DNA from: Rhizobium sp. N324
Lineage (GTDB): Bacteria > Pseudomonadota > Alphaproteobacteria > Rhizobiales > Rhizobiaceae
Length of the DNA: 64,000 nucleotides
Direction of reading: 5' to 3'
Assembly (NCBI RefSeq): GCF_001664485.1
Contig: NZ_CP013630.1
Span: 2,173,001 to 2,237,000, forward strand
Shown: positions 44,808-53,577 of the stretch, in pieces
How positions within the stretch are numbered: position 1 is the first letter of the stretch
How the letters are laid out: the number at the start of each line of letters is the position of its first letter
Notes under the pieces: model-generated
What the model was told of the DNA's origin: nothing
Databases searched by the model: none
What the model saw: only the letters and a program-made list of their open reading frames with translations
Made by a program: the position numbers and the translations under genes

Positions 44808-46080
44808 CCACTGCTGTCCGGTTAAAATATCTGGACAGGTTGCATGGCATTGATTCTATTCGTTTTCAGACGTTTCGCGGCGTTCTGGACACGAATTGGA
44901 GATCAATGTCATGCGGCACGAGAATAGCGTTTTTCACCAGCTTCAACAGTATATTCCGTGGGCGGTGTTCGATCGTCTTGTGGACAAGCATAATGCCGAC
45001 CACCGGGTGCGCCGGCTGACGGCGAAGTCGCAGTTCCTGGCGCTGCTTTTTGGCCAGTTGTCGGGCGCTGCCAGCCTGCGCGAGATCGAGGCCGGCTTGC
45101 TCAGCCACGAGGCGAACCTTTATCACCTGGGCGCTCGCAGTGTGGCCCGTGCCACGCTGGCGGATGCCAATGCCAAGCGCCCGGCAGCCTTGTTTGCCGA
45201 TCTGTTCTCCGTCATGGCTGCCCGTGCCAGTCGAAAGATACGCCGTCATATCGGCGATACGCTGCGTATATTGGATGCCACACGCGTCCAGGTCTCCTCG
45301 CTGTATGGCGGCTGGGCCGACATGGTTGGCGGCAAACGGGCCATCAAACTGCATGTCTGCTACGATCCGCACGCCGACGCGCCGCTCGCCATGACGCTGA
45401 CCGGTCAGAGGACGAACGACATCATCCCGGCCAGGGCGATCGACATTGCTGCGGGCGTCACCTATGTCTTCGATCTTGCCTATTACGATTTTGCCTGGTG
45501 GGCCGAGATCGATAGAAAGAGCGCCCGTTTCGTCACCAGGCTGAAGAGCAATACCCTCGTCGCCACGATCGCCGAACAGCCAGCCGATGAAGCTGCGGGC
45601 ATTCTCTTCGACAGGATCGGGCTCCTGCCGCAAAGGCTCGCCGGTTCCCGGCAGAACCCCTTTCAGGATCCGGTGCGCGAGATCGCCGTCCGCATCAGGA
45701 CCGGCAAGGTCATCCGCCTCATCACCAACGACCTCGACGCTCCGGCAGCCGAGATCGCCACCCTTTACAAGCAGCGTTGGCAAATCGAACTCTTCTTCAA
45801 ATGGATCAAGCAGAACCTGAAGATCCGGCATTTTCTCGGAACCTCGGAAAATGCCGTGCGCATCCAGGTCTTCGTCGCGCTCATTGCCTATCTGCTGCTG
45901 CGAATGGCCCAGGCAGCCCAGAAAGACATCGCTCAGCCGCTCGCATTCTCAAGGCTCGTGCGCCTCAACATCATGCATCGCAGGGCAATCGGCGCCCTGC
46001 GAAGACCGCCGGCAATCACCAAAGCAGATCCACGGCAATTATCACTGCCCATCACCGCAAGTTAAACCGGACAGCAGTGG
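44808..46080 (+). mobile_element. IS4-family insertion sequence, complete (1273 bp)
   Basis: Terminal inverted repeats CCACTGCTGTCCGGTT (44808-44823; complement at 46065-46080) are perfect over 16 bases. The element is flanked by CTGGGGG direct repeats and encodes one transposase. Intact ends, target duplication and an unbroken gene indicate recent insertion. It landed in the loop of a palindromic intergenic repeat. Confidence 0.92.
44911..46065 (+). CDS. IS4-family DDE transposase
   Basis: 384 aa. N-terminal DUF4372-like part (FHQLQQYIPWAVFDRLVDKH; LSGAASLREIEAGL), then the DDE domain: first Asp in RILDATRVQVSS, second in TYVFDLAYYDF, and Glu in the family's Y-(2)-R-(3)-E-(6)-K motif YKQRWQIELFFKWIKQ. 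The IS4 family branch with DUF4372 is the ISPepr1 group. Start at 44911 has GGAG nine bases upstream; TTG 44896 is the alternative. The stop codon overlaps the right inverted repeat. No frameshift seen, so the enzyme is probably functional. Confidence 0.92.
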   Translation: MRHENSVFHQLQQYIPWAVFDRLVDKHNADHRVRRLTAKSQFLALLFGQLSGAASLREIEAGLLSHEANLYHLGARSVARATLADANAKRPAALFADLFSVMAARASRKIRRHIGDTLRILDATRVQVSSLYGGWADMVGGKRAIKLHVCYDPHADAPLAMTLTGQRTNDIIPARAIDIAAGVTYVFDLAYYDFAWWAEIDRKSARFVTRLKSNTLVATIAEQPADEAAGILFDRIGLLPQRLAGSRQNPFQDPVREIAVRIRTGKVIRLITNDLDAPAAEIATLYKQRWQIELFFKWIKQNLKIRHFLGTSENAVRIQVFVALIAYLLLRMAQAAQKDIAQPLAFSRLVRLNIMHRRAIGALRRPPAITKADPRQLSLPITAS

Positions 46081-46087
46081 CTGGGGG
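46081..46087. repeat. Target-site duplication, right
   Basis: CTGGGGG, partner of 44801-44807. Confidence 0.75.
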
Positions 46088-46322
46088 CCGAGCATGACGG
46101 AGAGTGGGGCTAAAGTCGCCGGAGATAGCTCACTCCACCAGACTTAGTCTCAGATCCAACCCTACGCTCCAATCTCCCCCCGGCGGCCGCGGGGGATAGG
46201 GCGATGAAAGGAGTTCTTTCGCGGCATAGACGATCAAGTCAGCAATCGTATTGGCCGAATTCACACCGCCGTTATCTATTTGTCTCTATTCTGATATTTC
46301 AATGCCGACTTGTGTTCGGTTT
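46088..46322. other. Intergenic remainder of the interrupted repeat
   Basis: Begins CCGAGCATGACGG, the right arm of the hairpin split by the IS. No gene seen further on; the promoter of the GntR gene follows. Confidence 0.5.
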
Positions 46323-46349
46323 TTGACCGTGCCACTATGTGATATATCA
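46323..46349 (+). promoter_or_regulatory. Putative promoter/operator of the orphan GntR gene
   Basis: TTGACC (46323-46328) is a plausible -35. TGATATATCA (46340-46349), a perfect ten-base palindrome 24 bases before the start, could be the autoregulatory operator. Confidence 0.4.
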
Positions 46350-46372
46350 GATTCAGGCGACGGACTTTCGGC

Positions 46373-46987
46373 ATGCAGACGTCACAGAGCCATCTTGCCT
46401 ATCTCGCGCTGGAGCATCTGATCGTCACGCTGGCGTTGAAGCCAGGGGCGCTTGTCACCGAAAAGCAGCTGATCGATATGGCGGGCCATGGGCGCACGCC
46501 GGTGCGCGAGGCGATCCAGAAGCTTGCGTGGCAGGGGCTGATTCTGGTGAAGCCGCGTGTGGGGCTGCAGGTGGCCGAGATCGCGCCGGAGGATCATGGC
46601 AACGTCATGCAGGTGCGCAGCGAACTGGAGCCGATCGCTGCAAGCCTTGCAGCCGAACATGCGACGGACGAGCAGCGTGCGCGTCTCGGCGACTGCGCCC
46701 GCGCCATGGAGGAATGCGCTGTCACCAGTGATCTCGCCGGCTTCTTCGCCGCCGACAAGGCCTTCGACGAAATCCTCGAGGATGCCTGCCCGAATGGTTT
46801 TATCGTCGCAGCACTCGGCCCGGTGCAGACGCATTCGCGGCGCCTCTGGTACTCCACCGCAAACGCCGAGCGCATGGATCGCGCCATCGCGCTGCATGTC
46901 GCCGTCGTCCGGGCCATTCATCAGGGCAGGGTGGACGAGGCGCGCGCCGCCATGGCTGTCTTGATCGACTATCTCGCCCAAAAATAG
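46373..46987 (+). CDS. GntR/FCD transcriptional regulator
   Basis: 204 aa. Winged helix at ~10-70: PGALVTEKQLIDMAGHGRTP, VREAIQKLAWQGLILVKPRV. The FCD domain follows (VMQVRSELEPIAASLAAEHA; AADKAFDEILEDACPN; IALHVAVVRAIHQGRV). The first FH metal position reads FD, which still offers a ligand. No ribosome site is visible before the ATG. It stands alone, with the IS upstream and a convergent fpr gene downstream; its target may have been separated from it or lie elsewhere. Confidence 0.85.
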   Translation: MQTSQSHLAYLALEHLIVTLALKPGALVTEKQLIDMAGHGRTPVREAIQKLAWQGLILVKPRVGLQVAEIAPEDHGNVMQVRSELEPIAASLAAEHATDEQRARLGDCARAMEECAVTSDLAGFFAADKAFDEILEDACPNGFIVAALGPVQTHSRRLWYSTANAERMDRAIALHVAVVRAIHQGRVDEARAAMAVLIDYLAQK

Positions 46988-47012
46988 AAACGGCCCCGTT
47001 TCCGGAGCCGTT
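46980..47012 (-). terminator. Rho-independent terminator of the fpr gene
   Basis: On the minus strand AACGGC pairs with GCCGTT (46989-47012, with extra imperfect pairs inside), followed by TTCTATTTTT. Overlaps the last bases of the convergent GntR gene. Confidence 0.6.
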
Positions 47013-47035
47013 GTCATATCTGTTGTCGGAAAAAC

Positions 47036-47848
47036 TCAGCCGACGAAAGCGCGCTCGATGACGAATTCGGCGGGCTTGCTGTTGGCGCCTTCGTCGAGAC
47101 CAGCCTTTTCGAGCAGCTCCTTGGTGTCCTTCAGCATGGCCGAGGAACCGCAGATCATGCCGCGGTCGATTGCCGGATCGAGCGGCGGTACACCGAGATC
47201 GGTAAACATCTTGCCCGAGGAAATCAGGTCGGTGATGCGGCCGCGATAAGCGAAGTCTTCGCGGGTGACGGTCGCATAATGGCGCAGCTTGTCGCCGACC
47301 ACTTCCTTCAGCAGCTCGTCATTTTGGATTTCCTCGACGAGGTCGAAGCCGTATTTCAGCTCGGCGACATCGCGCGTCGTATGGGTGAGGATGACTTCCT
47401 CGAACTTTTCATAGGTCTCGGGATCGCGGATCAGGCTGGCGAAAGGCGCAATGCCCGTTCCCGTCGAGAACATGTAGAGACGGCGGCCCGGCGTCAGCGC
47501 GTCGAGCACCAGCGTGCCTGTCGGCTTCTTGCGCATCAGCACCTGGTCGCCGGGCTTGATTGCCTGCAGATGCGAGGTGAGCGGGCCGTCCGGCACCTTG
47601 ATCGAGAAGAATTCAAGCTCTTCGGCCCAGGCGGGGCTGGCGATCGAATAGGCACGGAAGACCGGCTTGCCCTCGACCATCAGGCCGACCATCGCGAATT
47701 CGCCGGAACGGAAACGGAAGCCCTGCGGCCGGGTCATCGTGAAGCGGAAGAGCCGGTCGGTATAATGCGTCACGGAAAGCACCGTCTCGGCGTAGACGCC
47801 GGCGGGGATGGACGAGGCGAAGTCTTCGGTCTTTGCAGGCGCGTTCAT
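47036..47848 (-). CDS. fpr: Ferredoxin/flavodoxin-NADP(+) reductase
   Basis: 270 aa, the usual length of subclass I rhizobial FPR. FAD-binding RAYSIAS (residues ~58-64), NADP-binding STGTGIAPFASLIRDP, MICGSSAML, and the C-terminal ERAFVG whose aromatic residue stacks on the flavin. Passes electrons between NADPH and ferredoxin or flavodoxin, commonly in oxidative-stress defence. Start at 47848 (MNAPAKTEDFASSIPAGVYA) matches family length; a longer frame to 47983 is not supported. Confidence 0.93.
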   Translation of the reverse strand: MNAPAKTEDFASSIPAGVYAETVLSVTHYTDRLFRFTMTRPQGFRFRSGEFAMVGLMVEGKPVFRAYSIASPAWAEELEFFSIKVPDGPLTSHLQAIKPGDQVLMRKKPTGTLVLDALTPGRRLYMFSTGTGIAPFASLIRDPETYEKFEEVILTHTTRDVAELKYGFDLVEEIQNDELLKEVVGDKLRHYATVTREDFAYRGRITDLISSGKMFTDLGVPPLDPAIDRGMICGSSAMLKDTKELLEKAGLDEGANSKPAEFVIERAFVG

Positions 47849-48206
47849 TGCGGTAGCGGATCCCGTTTCGTCGGATGAACTGTCGGATGCGAGGCAGATA
47901 TTACATATCGGGCTCGAATTAAAGGCATTCCATTCCACGCAGTGCTCCTGAAGGGAAATATGCATGTCATTGTCAGGATTCAATGGTCAACCAGGGGGCC
48001 GGCGGGCAATGTCGTATTTCCCGCTGGCGAAGCCCGGCAAAGGATGCATATTAGGGCGGCGCGCCTGAACTGCATGTCGGTTTTCGGCAAAAATGGTGCG
48101 ACAACAAAGACCTACGGCGTCGGGACCCGATTCAGAAGAGGGGGCCGGTGATGGTTGGCGAAAAACAGGCTTGCCGGGGCGAGCGCGATAAAGCGGTCGG
48201 GGGAAT
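47849..48206. other. 358-base divergent promoter region of fpr and pcs
   Basis: No gene. Must contain both promoters. I see no clear palindrome or sigma-type boxes that I could place with confidence. Confidence 0.4.
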
Positions 48207-48935
48207 ATGAAGATTTTCAAGTATAAGCGCGTTCCTTACGCGGAGATGCGCGCCTTTTCCGTCCATATCCTGACGGCCTCCGGTTCCTTCCTGGCCTTTC
48301 TCGGCGTCGTTGCCGCCGCCGAGCACCGCTTCATCGACATGTTCTGGTGGCTGGGCCTGGCGCTGCTCGTCGACGGCATAGACGGGCCGATCGCTCGCAA
48401 GGTGCGCGTCAAGGAAGTGCTGCCGAACTGGTCGGGCGATACGCTCGACAATATCATCGATTACGTCACCTATGTGCTGCTGCCGGCTTTCGCGCTCTAT
48501 CAGAGCGGCATGATCGGCGAGCCCTGGTCCTTCGTCGCCGCCGGCATGATCGTCGTTTCCAGCGCCATCTATTACGCCGATATGGGCATGAAGACCGACG
48601 AGTATTTCTTTTCCGGCTTTCCCGTCGTCTGGAACATGATCGTCTTCACCCTGTTCGTCATCGATGCCAGCGCGACGACGGCGCTCGCCGTCGTGACGAT
48701 TTCGGTGGTGTTGACCTTCCTGCCGATCAATTTCCTGCACCCGGTCCGCGTCAAAAGGCTGCGCCCGCTCAATCTCGGCGTCTTCTTCCTGTGGTCGGCG
48801 CTGGGCATTTTTTCGCTGCTGATGCATTTCGACACGCCGGAATGGGCGCTCATTCTCTTCATCGTGACCGGGCTCTATCTTTACGTCATCGGCGCGGTGC
48901 TGCAATTCTTCCCCGCTCTCGGACGCGAAGCTTGA
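48207..48935 (+). CDS. pcs: Phosphatidylcholine synthase
   Basis: 242 aa integral membrane enzyme that joins CDP-diacylglycerol and free choline into phosphatidylcholine (EC 2.7.8.24), a lipid needed by rhizobia for symbiosis. The CDP-alcohol phosphotransferase motif is in the Pcs form: DGIDGPIARKVRV, then NWSGDTLDNIIDYVTY. N-terminal YAEMRAFSVHILTASGSFLA and the FLPINFLHPVRVKRLRPLNL stretch are as in S. meliloti Pcs. About seven to eight membrane segments. Confidence 0.95.
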   Translation: MKIFKYKRVPYAEMRAFSVHILTASGSFLAFLGVVAAAEHRFIDMFWWLGLALLVDGIDGPIARKVRVKEVLPNWSGDTLDNIIDYVTYVLLPAFALYQSGMIGEPWSFVAAGMIVVSSAIYYADMGMKTDEYFFSGFPVVWNMIVFTLFVIDASATTALAVVTISVVLTFLPINFLHPVRVKRLRPLNLGVFFLWSALGIFSLLMHFDTPEWALILFIVTGLYLYVIGAVLQFFPALGREA

Positions 48936-48945
48936 GGACAGGCCA

Positions 48946-49926
48946 ATGACGAAGACACAGGCGGTTTCATTCTCCAGAACCGGCGGGCCGGAGGTTTTCG
49001 ACTATGTCGAACTCGATCTGCCGCCGCCTTCGGCCGGTGAAGTGCAGCTTAGACAGGCGGCGGTCGGCCTGAATTTCATCGACGTCTATTTCCGCAACGG
49101 CACCTATAAGGCGCCGCACCTGCCCTTCGTTACCGGCAAGGAGGGCGCCGGCACCGTCACGGCGGTCGGCCCCGGCGTTACGGATTTCAAGATCGGCGAC
49201 CGCGTCGCCTATGCCAGCGCCGATGGCGCCTATAGCGCCGAGCGCAATATCGAGACGCGCCATCTGGTGCATGTGCCTGATGGCATTGAGCTCGAAACGG
49301 CAGCGGCGATGATGCTGAAGGGCATGACCGCCGAATATCTCTTGAACCGCACCTTCAAGGTCGGTCCTGAGACGGTGCTTCTGTTTCATGCCGCCGCCGG
49401 CGGCGTCGGGCTGATCGCCGGCCAATGGGCAAAGGCGCTCGGCGCCACCATCATCGGCACGGCGAGCTCTGAAGACAAGATCGCGCTGGCGCTCGCCCAT
49501 GGCTACGACCATGTGATCAACTACAAGAGCGAAGACTTCGCCGTCCGGGTCCGCGAGATCACCTCCGGCAAGGGCGTCGATGTCGTCTATGATTCGATCG
49601 GCCGCGATACTTTTCCACAGTCGCTCGACTGCCTGAAGCCGCGCGGCCTTTTTGCCTCTTTCGGCCAGTCCTCCGGGCCGATCGAGAATTTCACCCTTTC
49701 CCAGCTGGCGCAGAAGGGCTCGCTGTTTGCGACGCGGCCGACGCTCTTCACCTACATTGCCGCACGCCAGGAACTGATCGACAGCGCCAAGGCGCTATTT
49801 GATGTTGTGCAAAGCAACAAAGTGCGTATCAATGTCAACCAAACCTATCCGCTGCGTGAGGTTGGGCGGGCTCACGCGGATCTGGAAACAAGAAAAACAA
49901 CAGGAACGACGCTGCTGATTCCATGA
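48946..49926 (+). CDS. qor: NADPH:quinone oxidoreductase (zeta-crystallin type)
   Basis: 326 aa, zinc-free medium-chain dehydrogenase. N-terminal GroES-like part (GLNFIDVYFRNGTYKAPHLP; TGKEGAGTVTAVGPGV), then the Rossmann domain AAAGGVGLIAGQWAKALGAT and the DVVYDSIGRDTFPQSL region. Reduces quinones with NADPH in the cytoplasm. Ten bases after pcs, so likely co-transcribed. Confidence 0.92.
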   Translation: MTKTQAVSFSRTGGPEVFDYVELDLPPPSAGEVQLRQAAVGLNFIDVYFRNGTYKAPHLPFVTGKEGAGTVTAVGPGVTDFKIGDRVAYASADGAYSAERNIETRHLVHVPDGIELETAAAMMLKGMTAEYLLNRTFKVGPETVLLFHAAAGGVGLIAGQWAKALGATIIGTASSEDKIALALAHGYDHVINYKSEDFAVRVREITSGKGVDVVYDSIGRDTFPQSLDCLKPRGLFASFGQSSGPIENFTLSQLAQKGSLFATRPTLFTYIAARQELIDSAKALFDVVQSNKVRINVNQTYPLREVGRAHADLETRKTTGTTLLIP

Positions 49927-49965
49927 GATCCGAACGGACCGATCGGCAGAAGAAATGAGGGGAAC

Positions 49966-51534
49966 GTGTCGCCATTGAATGTGCCGGAACCCGGTGCGTT
50001 GTTATCCGTCCAGAAGCTGACGAAGTTTTTCGGTGGCTTTGCCGCCTGCAATGAAATCGATCTCGATATCGCGCCGGGCGAAATTCACGCGCTTCTCGGC
50101 GAAAATGGTGCAGGCAAATCCACCCTGGTGAAGATGCTGTTCGGCGTTCTCGAGCCGACGCACGGGCACATCCTCTGGCAGGGCAAGCCGGTTTCGATCA
50201 CCTCGCCGGGCGAGGCCCGCAAACTCGGCATCGGCATGGTCTTCCAGCATTTTTCGCTGTTCGAGGCGCTGACCGTTGCCGAAAACATCGCATTGTCGCT
50301 CGATGACGCCATCCCGATCGACAGGATCGCCGAGGAGGCGAGGGCGCTGTCTCAGGCCTATGGCCTGCCGCTCGACCCGCATGCTCACGTCGCCGACCTC
50401 TCGGTCGGCGAACGCCAGCGCATCGAGATCGTCCGTGCGTTGCTGCAGAACCCGAAGCTGATCATTCTCGACGAGCCGACCTCGGTGCTGACGCCGCAGG
50501 AGGCCGACCGGCTGTTCGAAACGCTGTTCAAGCTGCGCGCCGAGGGCCGCTCGGTTCTCTATATCAGCCACCGCCTGGAAGAGGTGCAGCGCATCTGCGA
50601 CCGCGCCACCGTGCTGCGCCATGGCCGCGTCACCGGCGCCTGCGATCCGAAGCAGGAGACGCCCGCCTCGCTTGCCCGCATGATGGTCGGCAGCGAGGTG
50701 GCGAGCGTCACCCATCCCGAGCGCAGCGACAAGGGCGAGGTGCAACTGGCCGTTGCCAATCTTTCCGTCGCCGCCCGCACGCCATTCGCCATGCCACTGC
50801 GCGATGTTTCGATGGCTGTGCGCGCTGGCGAAATTCTCGCTATTGCCGGTGTCGCCGGTAATGGCCAGAGCGAGCTTTTCGATGCGTTGTCCGGTGAATA
50901 TCCGGTCGCGTCGGCAGAAGCGATCGTCATCCGCAAGAAGCCGGTGGGCACCGAGGGCATCACCGCCCGGCGCCTGCTCGGCGCCGGCTTCGTGCCGGAG
51001 GAGCGGCACGGCCATGCCGCCGTCTCCGCCATGAAACTGTCAGACAATCTGGTGCTCGCCCGCAGCCAGTCGGATCGGAAAGCCTTTCTTGGCCTGCTCG
51101 GCGTCATCCGCCAAGGTGCTGTGAAATCCGCCGCACGGCGCATTTCCGAAGCGATGGATGTCCGCAAGAGCGGAGACAATCCGGCCGCCGGCTCGCTTTC
51201 CGGCGGCAATCTGCAAAAATTCATCGTCGGGCGCGAGCTCGATCGCCAGCCGGCCGTGCTCGTCGTCAACCAGCCGACCTGGGGCGTCGATGCCGGGGCG
51301 GCAAGCCGCATCCGCCAGGCGCTGGTCGATCTCGCAAAGGCCGGCTCCGCCGTCGTCGTCATCAGCCAGGATCTCGACGAGATCTTCGAAGTGGCGACGG
51401 ATATCGCCGTCATCTCCGAGGGACGGCTTTCCAGGCCCTATCCGGCCGGCGAACTGACGCGCGAAAGGATCGGCCTGCTGATGGGCGGCCTGCACGAAAC
51501 GGGCTCTGTCGCGGAGACGGCCCATGCGCATTGA
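49966..51534 (+). CDS. BMP-type nucleoside ABC importer ATPase (double domain)
   Basis: 522 aa with two ATPase domains. First: GENGAGKST Walker A, LSVGERQRIEIVRALL, LIILDEPTSVLTPQEADRL. Second: degenerate Walker A GVAGNGQSEL and LSGGNLQKFIVGREL. The YufO/NupO type accompanies BMP-family binding proteins that carry nucleosides or purines. GTG start at 49966 follows AGGGGA. Overlaps the permease gene by 11 bases. Confidence 0.93.
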   Translation: MSPLNVPEPGALLSVQKLTKFFGGFAACNEIDLDIAPGEIHALLGENGAGKSTLVKMLFGVLEPTHGHILWQGKPVSITSPGEARKLGIGMVFQHFSLFEALTVAENIALSLDDAIPIDRIAEEARALSQAYGLPLDPHAHVADLSVGERQRIEIVRALLQNPKLIILDEPTSVLTPQEADRLFETLFKLRAEGRSVLYISHRLEEVQRICDRATVLRHGRVTGACDPKQETPASLARMMVGSEVASVTHPERSDKGEVQLAVANLSVAARTPFAMPLRDVSMAVRAGEILAIAGVAGNGQSELFDALSGEYPVASAEAIVIRKKPVGTEGITARRLLGAGFVPEERHGHAAVSAMKLSDNLVLARSQSDRKAFLGLLGVIRQGAVKSAARRISEAMDVRKSGDNPAAGSLSGGNLQKFIVGRELDRQPAVLVVNQPTWGVDAGAASRIRQALVDLAKAGSAVVVISQDLDEIFEVATDIAVISEGRLSRPYPAGELTRERIGLLMGGLHETGSVAETAHAH

Positions 51535-52606
51535 ACTCGAAAAACGCCCCGACGTCTCGAAGCTCTTCGCCTTCGTCTCGCCGCTGCTGGCCCTTGCCCT
51601 GACCCTTGCCTTCGGCGCCATCATGTTCGCCATGCTCGGCAAGGATCCGGTCGAGGCGCTGGACGCCTTCTTCGTCGAGCCGCTGCTCGAGGTCTGGTCG
51701 CTGCACGAACTGGCGATCAAGGCCGCACCGCTGATCCTGATCGCCGTCGGCCTGGCCGTCTGCTATCGCTCGAACAATTGGAATATCGGCGCCGAAGGCC
51801 AGTTCACCATCGGCGCCATCACCGGCTCCTATCTGCCGATCGTCTTCTACGACTGGCATTCGCCGCTGGTGCTGCCGCTGATGCTGATCCTTGGCGCGCT
51901 TGGCGGTGCGTTGTTTGCCGCCATTCCGGCGCTGTTGAAGGCGCATTTCAACACCAACGAAATCCTGACATCGCTGATGCTGGTCTATATCGCCCAGCTC
52001 TTTCTTGACTGGCTTGTCCGCGGCGCCTGGCGCGATCCGCAGGGTTTCAACTTTCCGGTCTCGCGCGATTTCGCGCCTGAGGCGGTGCTGCCGGCAATCT
52101 GGGAAGAATCGGGCCGGGCGCATTGGGCCTTCATCTTCGCCATTGTCGCCGCGGTCGGCGTCTGGTTCATGCTGCGCTACACGCTGAAAGGCTTCGAGAT
52201 CGTCGTGCTCGGCCAGTCGGAGCGGGCAGGGCGCTTTGCCGGTTTCTCGTCGAAGAAGATGATCTGGTTCAGCTTCCTCTTCTCCGGCGCCCTTGCCGGC
52301 CTTGCCGGGATAGCCGAGGTCTCCGGCTCGATCGGCCATCTGCAGCCGGCGATCTCGCCGGGCTACGGCTTCACCGCCATCATCGTCGCCTTCCTGGGAC
52401 GCCTCAATCCGCTCGGCATCATCGCGTCGGGCCTGGTGCTGGCGCTGACATATCTCGGCGGGGAGGCGGCACAGCTGTCGCTCGGCGTTTCCGACAAGGT
52501 CACCCGCGTCTTTCAGGGCCTGCTGCTCTTCTTCGTGCTCTCCTGCGATACGCTGATCTATTACAAAATCCGCATCGTCTGGTCGCGGGTCAGGGGCGCG
52601 GCATGA
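51524..52606 (+). CDS. BMP-type ABC permease 1 (YufP-like)
   Basis: 360 aa, about ten membrane segments. CYRSNNWNIGAEGQFTIGAI and FNTNEILTSLMLVYIAQLFL are the subfamily marks, with LGQSERAGRFAGFSSKKMIW as the loop that contacts the ATPase. Stop overlaps the next start by four bases. Confidence 0.92.
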   Translation: MRIELEKRPDVSKLFAFVSPLLALALTLAFGAIMFAMLGKDPVEALDAFFVEPLLEVWSLHELAIKAAPLILIAVGLAVCYRSNNWNIGAEGQFTIGAITGSYLPIVFYDWHSPLVLPLMLILGALGGALFAAIPALLKAHFNTNEILTSLMLVYIAQLFLDWLVRGAWRDPQGFNFPVSRDFAPEAVLPAIWEESGRAHWAFIFAIVAAVGVWFMLRYTLKGFEIVVLGQSERAGRFAGFSSKKMIWFSFLFSGALAGLAGIAEVSGSIGHLQPAISPGYGFTAIIVAFLGRLNPLGIIASGLVLALTYLGGEAAQLSLGVSDKVTRVFQGLLLFFVLSCDTLIYYKIRIVWSRVRGAA

Positions 52607-53523
52607 GCATCTTCGAAGCCATTCTGCTGACCGTCATCACCGCCTCCACGCCGCTCGTCATCGCCGCCCTCGGCGAACTCGTCACCGAGCGCTCCGGCGT
52701 TCTGAACCTTGGTGTCGAAGGCATGATGATCATGGGCGCGGTTGCCGCTTTTGCCGGCGCGCAAATGTCGGGCTCGCCCTATGTCGGCATCGTCTGCGGC
52801 ATTGCGGCAGGCGCGCTTTTCTCGCTTCTCTTCGCTTTCCTGACGCTGACGCTGGTGGCAAATCAGGTGGCGACGGGACTGGCGCTCACCCTTCTCGGCC
52901 TCGGCGCGTCAGGCATGCTCGGCGAGGCCTATGTCAGCGTTCCCGGCATCCGGCTGGGAGAGATCGTCATTCCGGTCCTGTCGGATCTTCCGGTCATCGG
53001 CCATGTTCTCTTCCGGCAGGATCTGATCTTCTACCTGTCGATTGCGCTTGTGGTTGGCGTCAGCTGGTTCCTGTTCCGCAGCCGCGCCGGGCTGAAGCTG
53101 AGGGCGATCGGCGACAGTCACGCTTCGGCCCATGCGCTCGGCATTCAGGTTATCCGCACGCGCTACCTGGCGGTGATGTTCGGCGGCGCCTGCGCCGGTC
53201 TTGCCGGCGCCCAGCTGTCGCTCGTCTACACCCCGCAATGGGCGGAGAACATGTCGGCCGGGCGCGGCTGGATCACGCTGGCGCTGGTGGTCTTTGCCTC
53301 CTGGCGGCCGTGGCGGGTGTTTGCCGGCGGTTATCTCTTCGGCGCGGTCACCATCCTGCAGCTGCATGCGCAGGCCTTCGGTCTCGGCATTCCCTCGCAG
53401 TTCCTCTCGATGCTGCCCTATGCCGCGACTATTGTGGTTCTCATCATCATTTCTCATAATCGGCGCACGACGTTGATCAATACGCCCGCCTCGCTCGGAA
53501 AGGCCTTCGTGCCGGAGCGATAA
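52603..53523 (+). CDS. BMP-type ABC permease 2 (YufQ-like)
   Basis: 306 aa. VTERSGVLNLGVEGMMIMGA, the loop IGDSHASAHALGIQVIRTRY, and SAGRGWITLALVVFASWRPW are the family marks. Start at 52603 in an ATGA overlap; the long upstream frame is a shadow of permease 1. Confidence 0.92.
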   Translation: MSIFEAILLTVITASTPLVIAALGELVTERSGVLNLGVEGMMIMGAVAAFAGAQMSGSPYVGIVCGIAAGALFSLLFAFLTLTLVANQVATGLALTLLGLGASGMLGEAYVSVPGIRLGEIVIPVLSDLPVIGHVLFRQDLIFYLSIALVVGVSWFLFRSRAGLKLRAIGDSHASAHALGIQVIRTRYLAVMFGGACAGLAGAQLSLVYTPQWAENMSAGRGWITLALVVFASWRPWRVFAGGYLFGAVTILQLHAQAFGLGIPSQFLSMLPYAATIVVLIIISHNRRTTLINTPASLGKAFVPER

Positions 53524-53577
53524 GGCAACACGATAAAGACGGGTTTCCGCAATAACTTCAAACCAACAGGGGTTACC

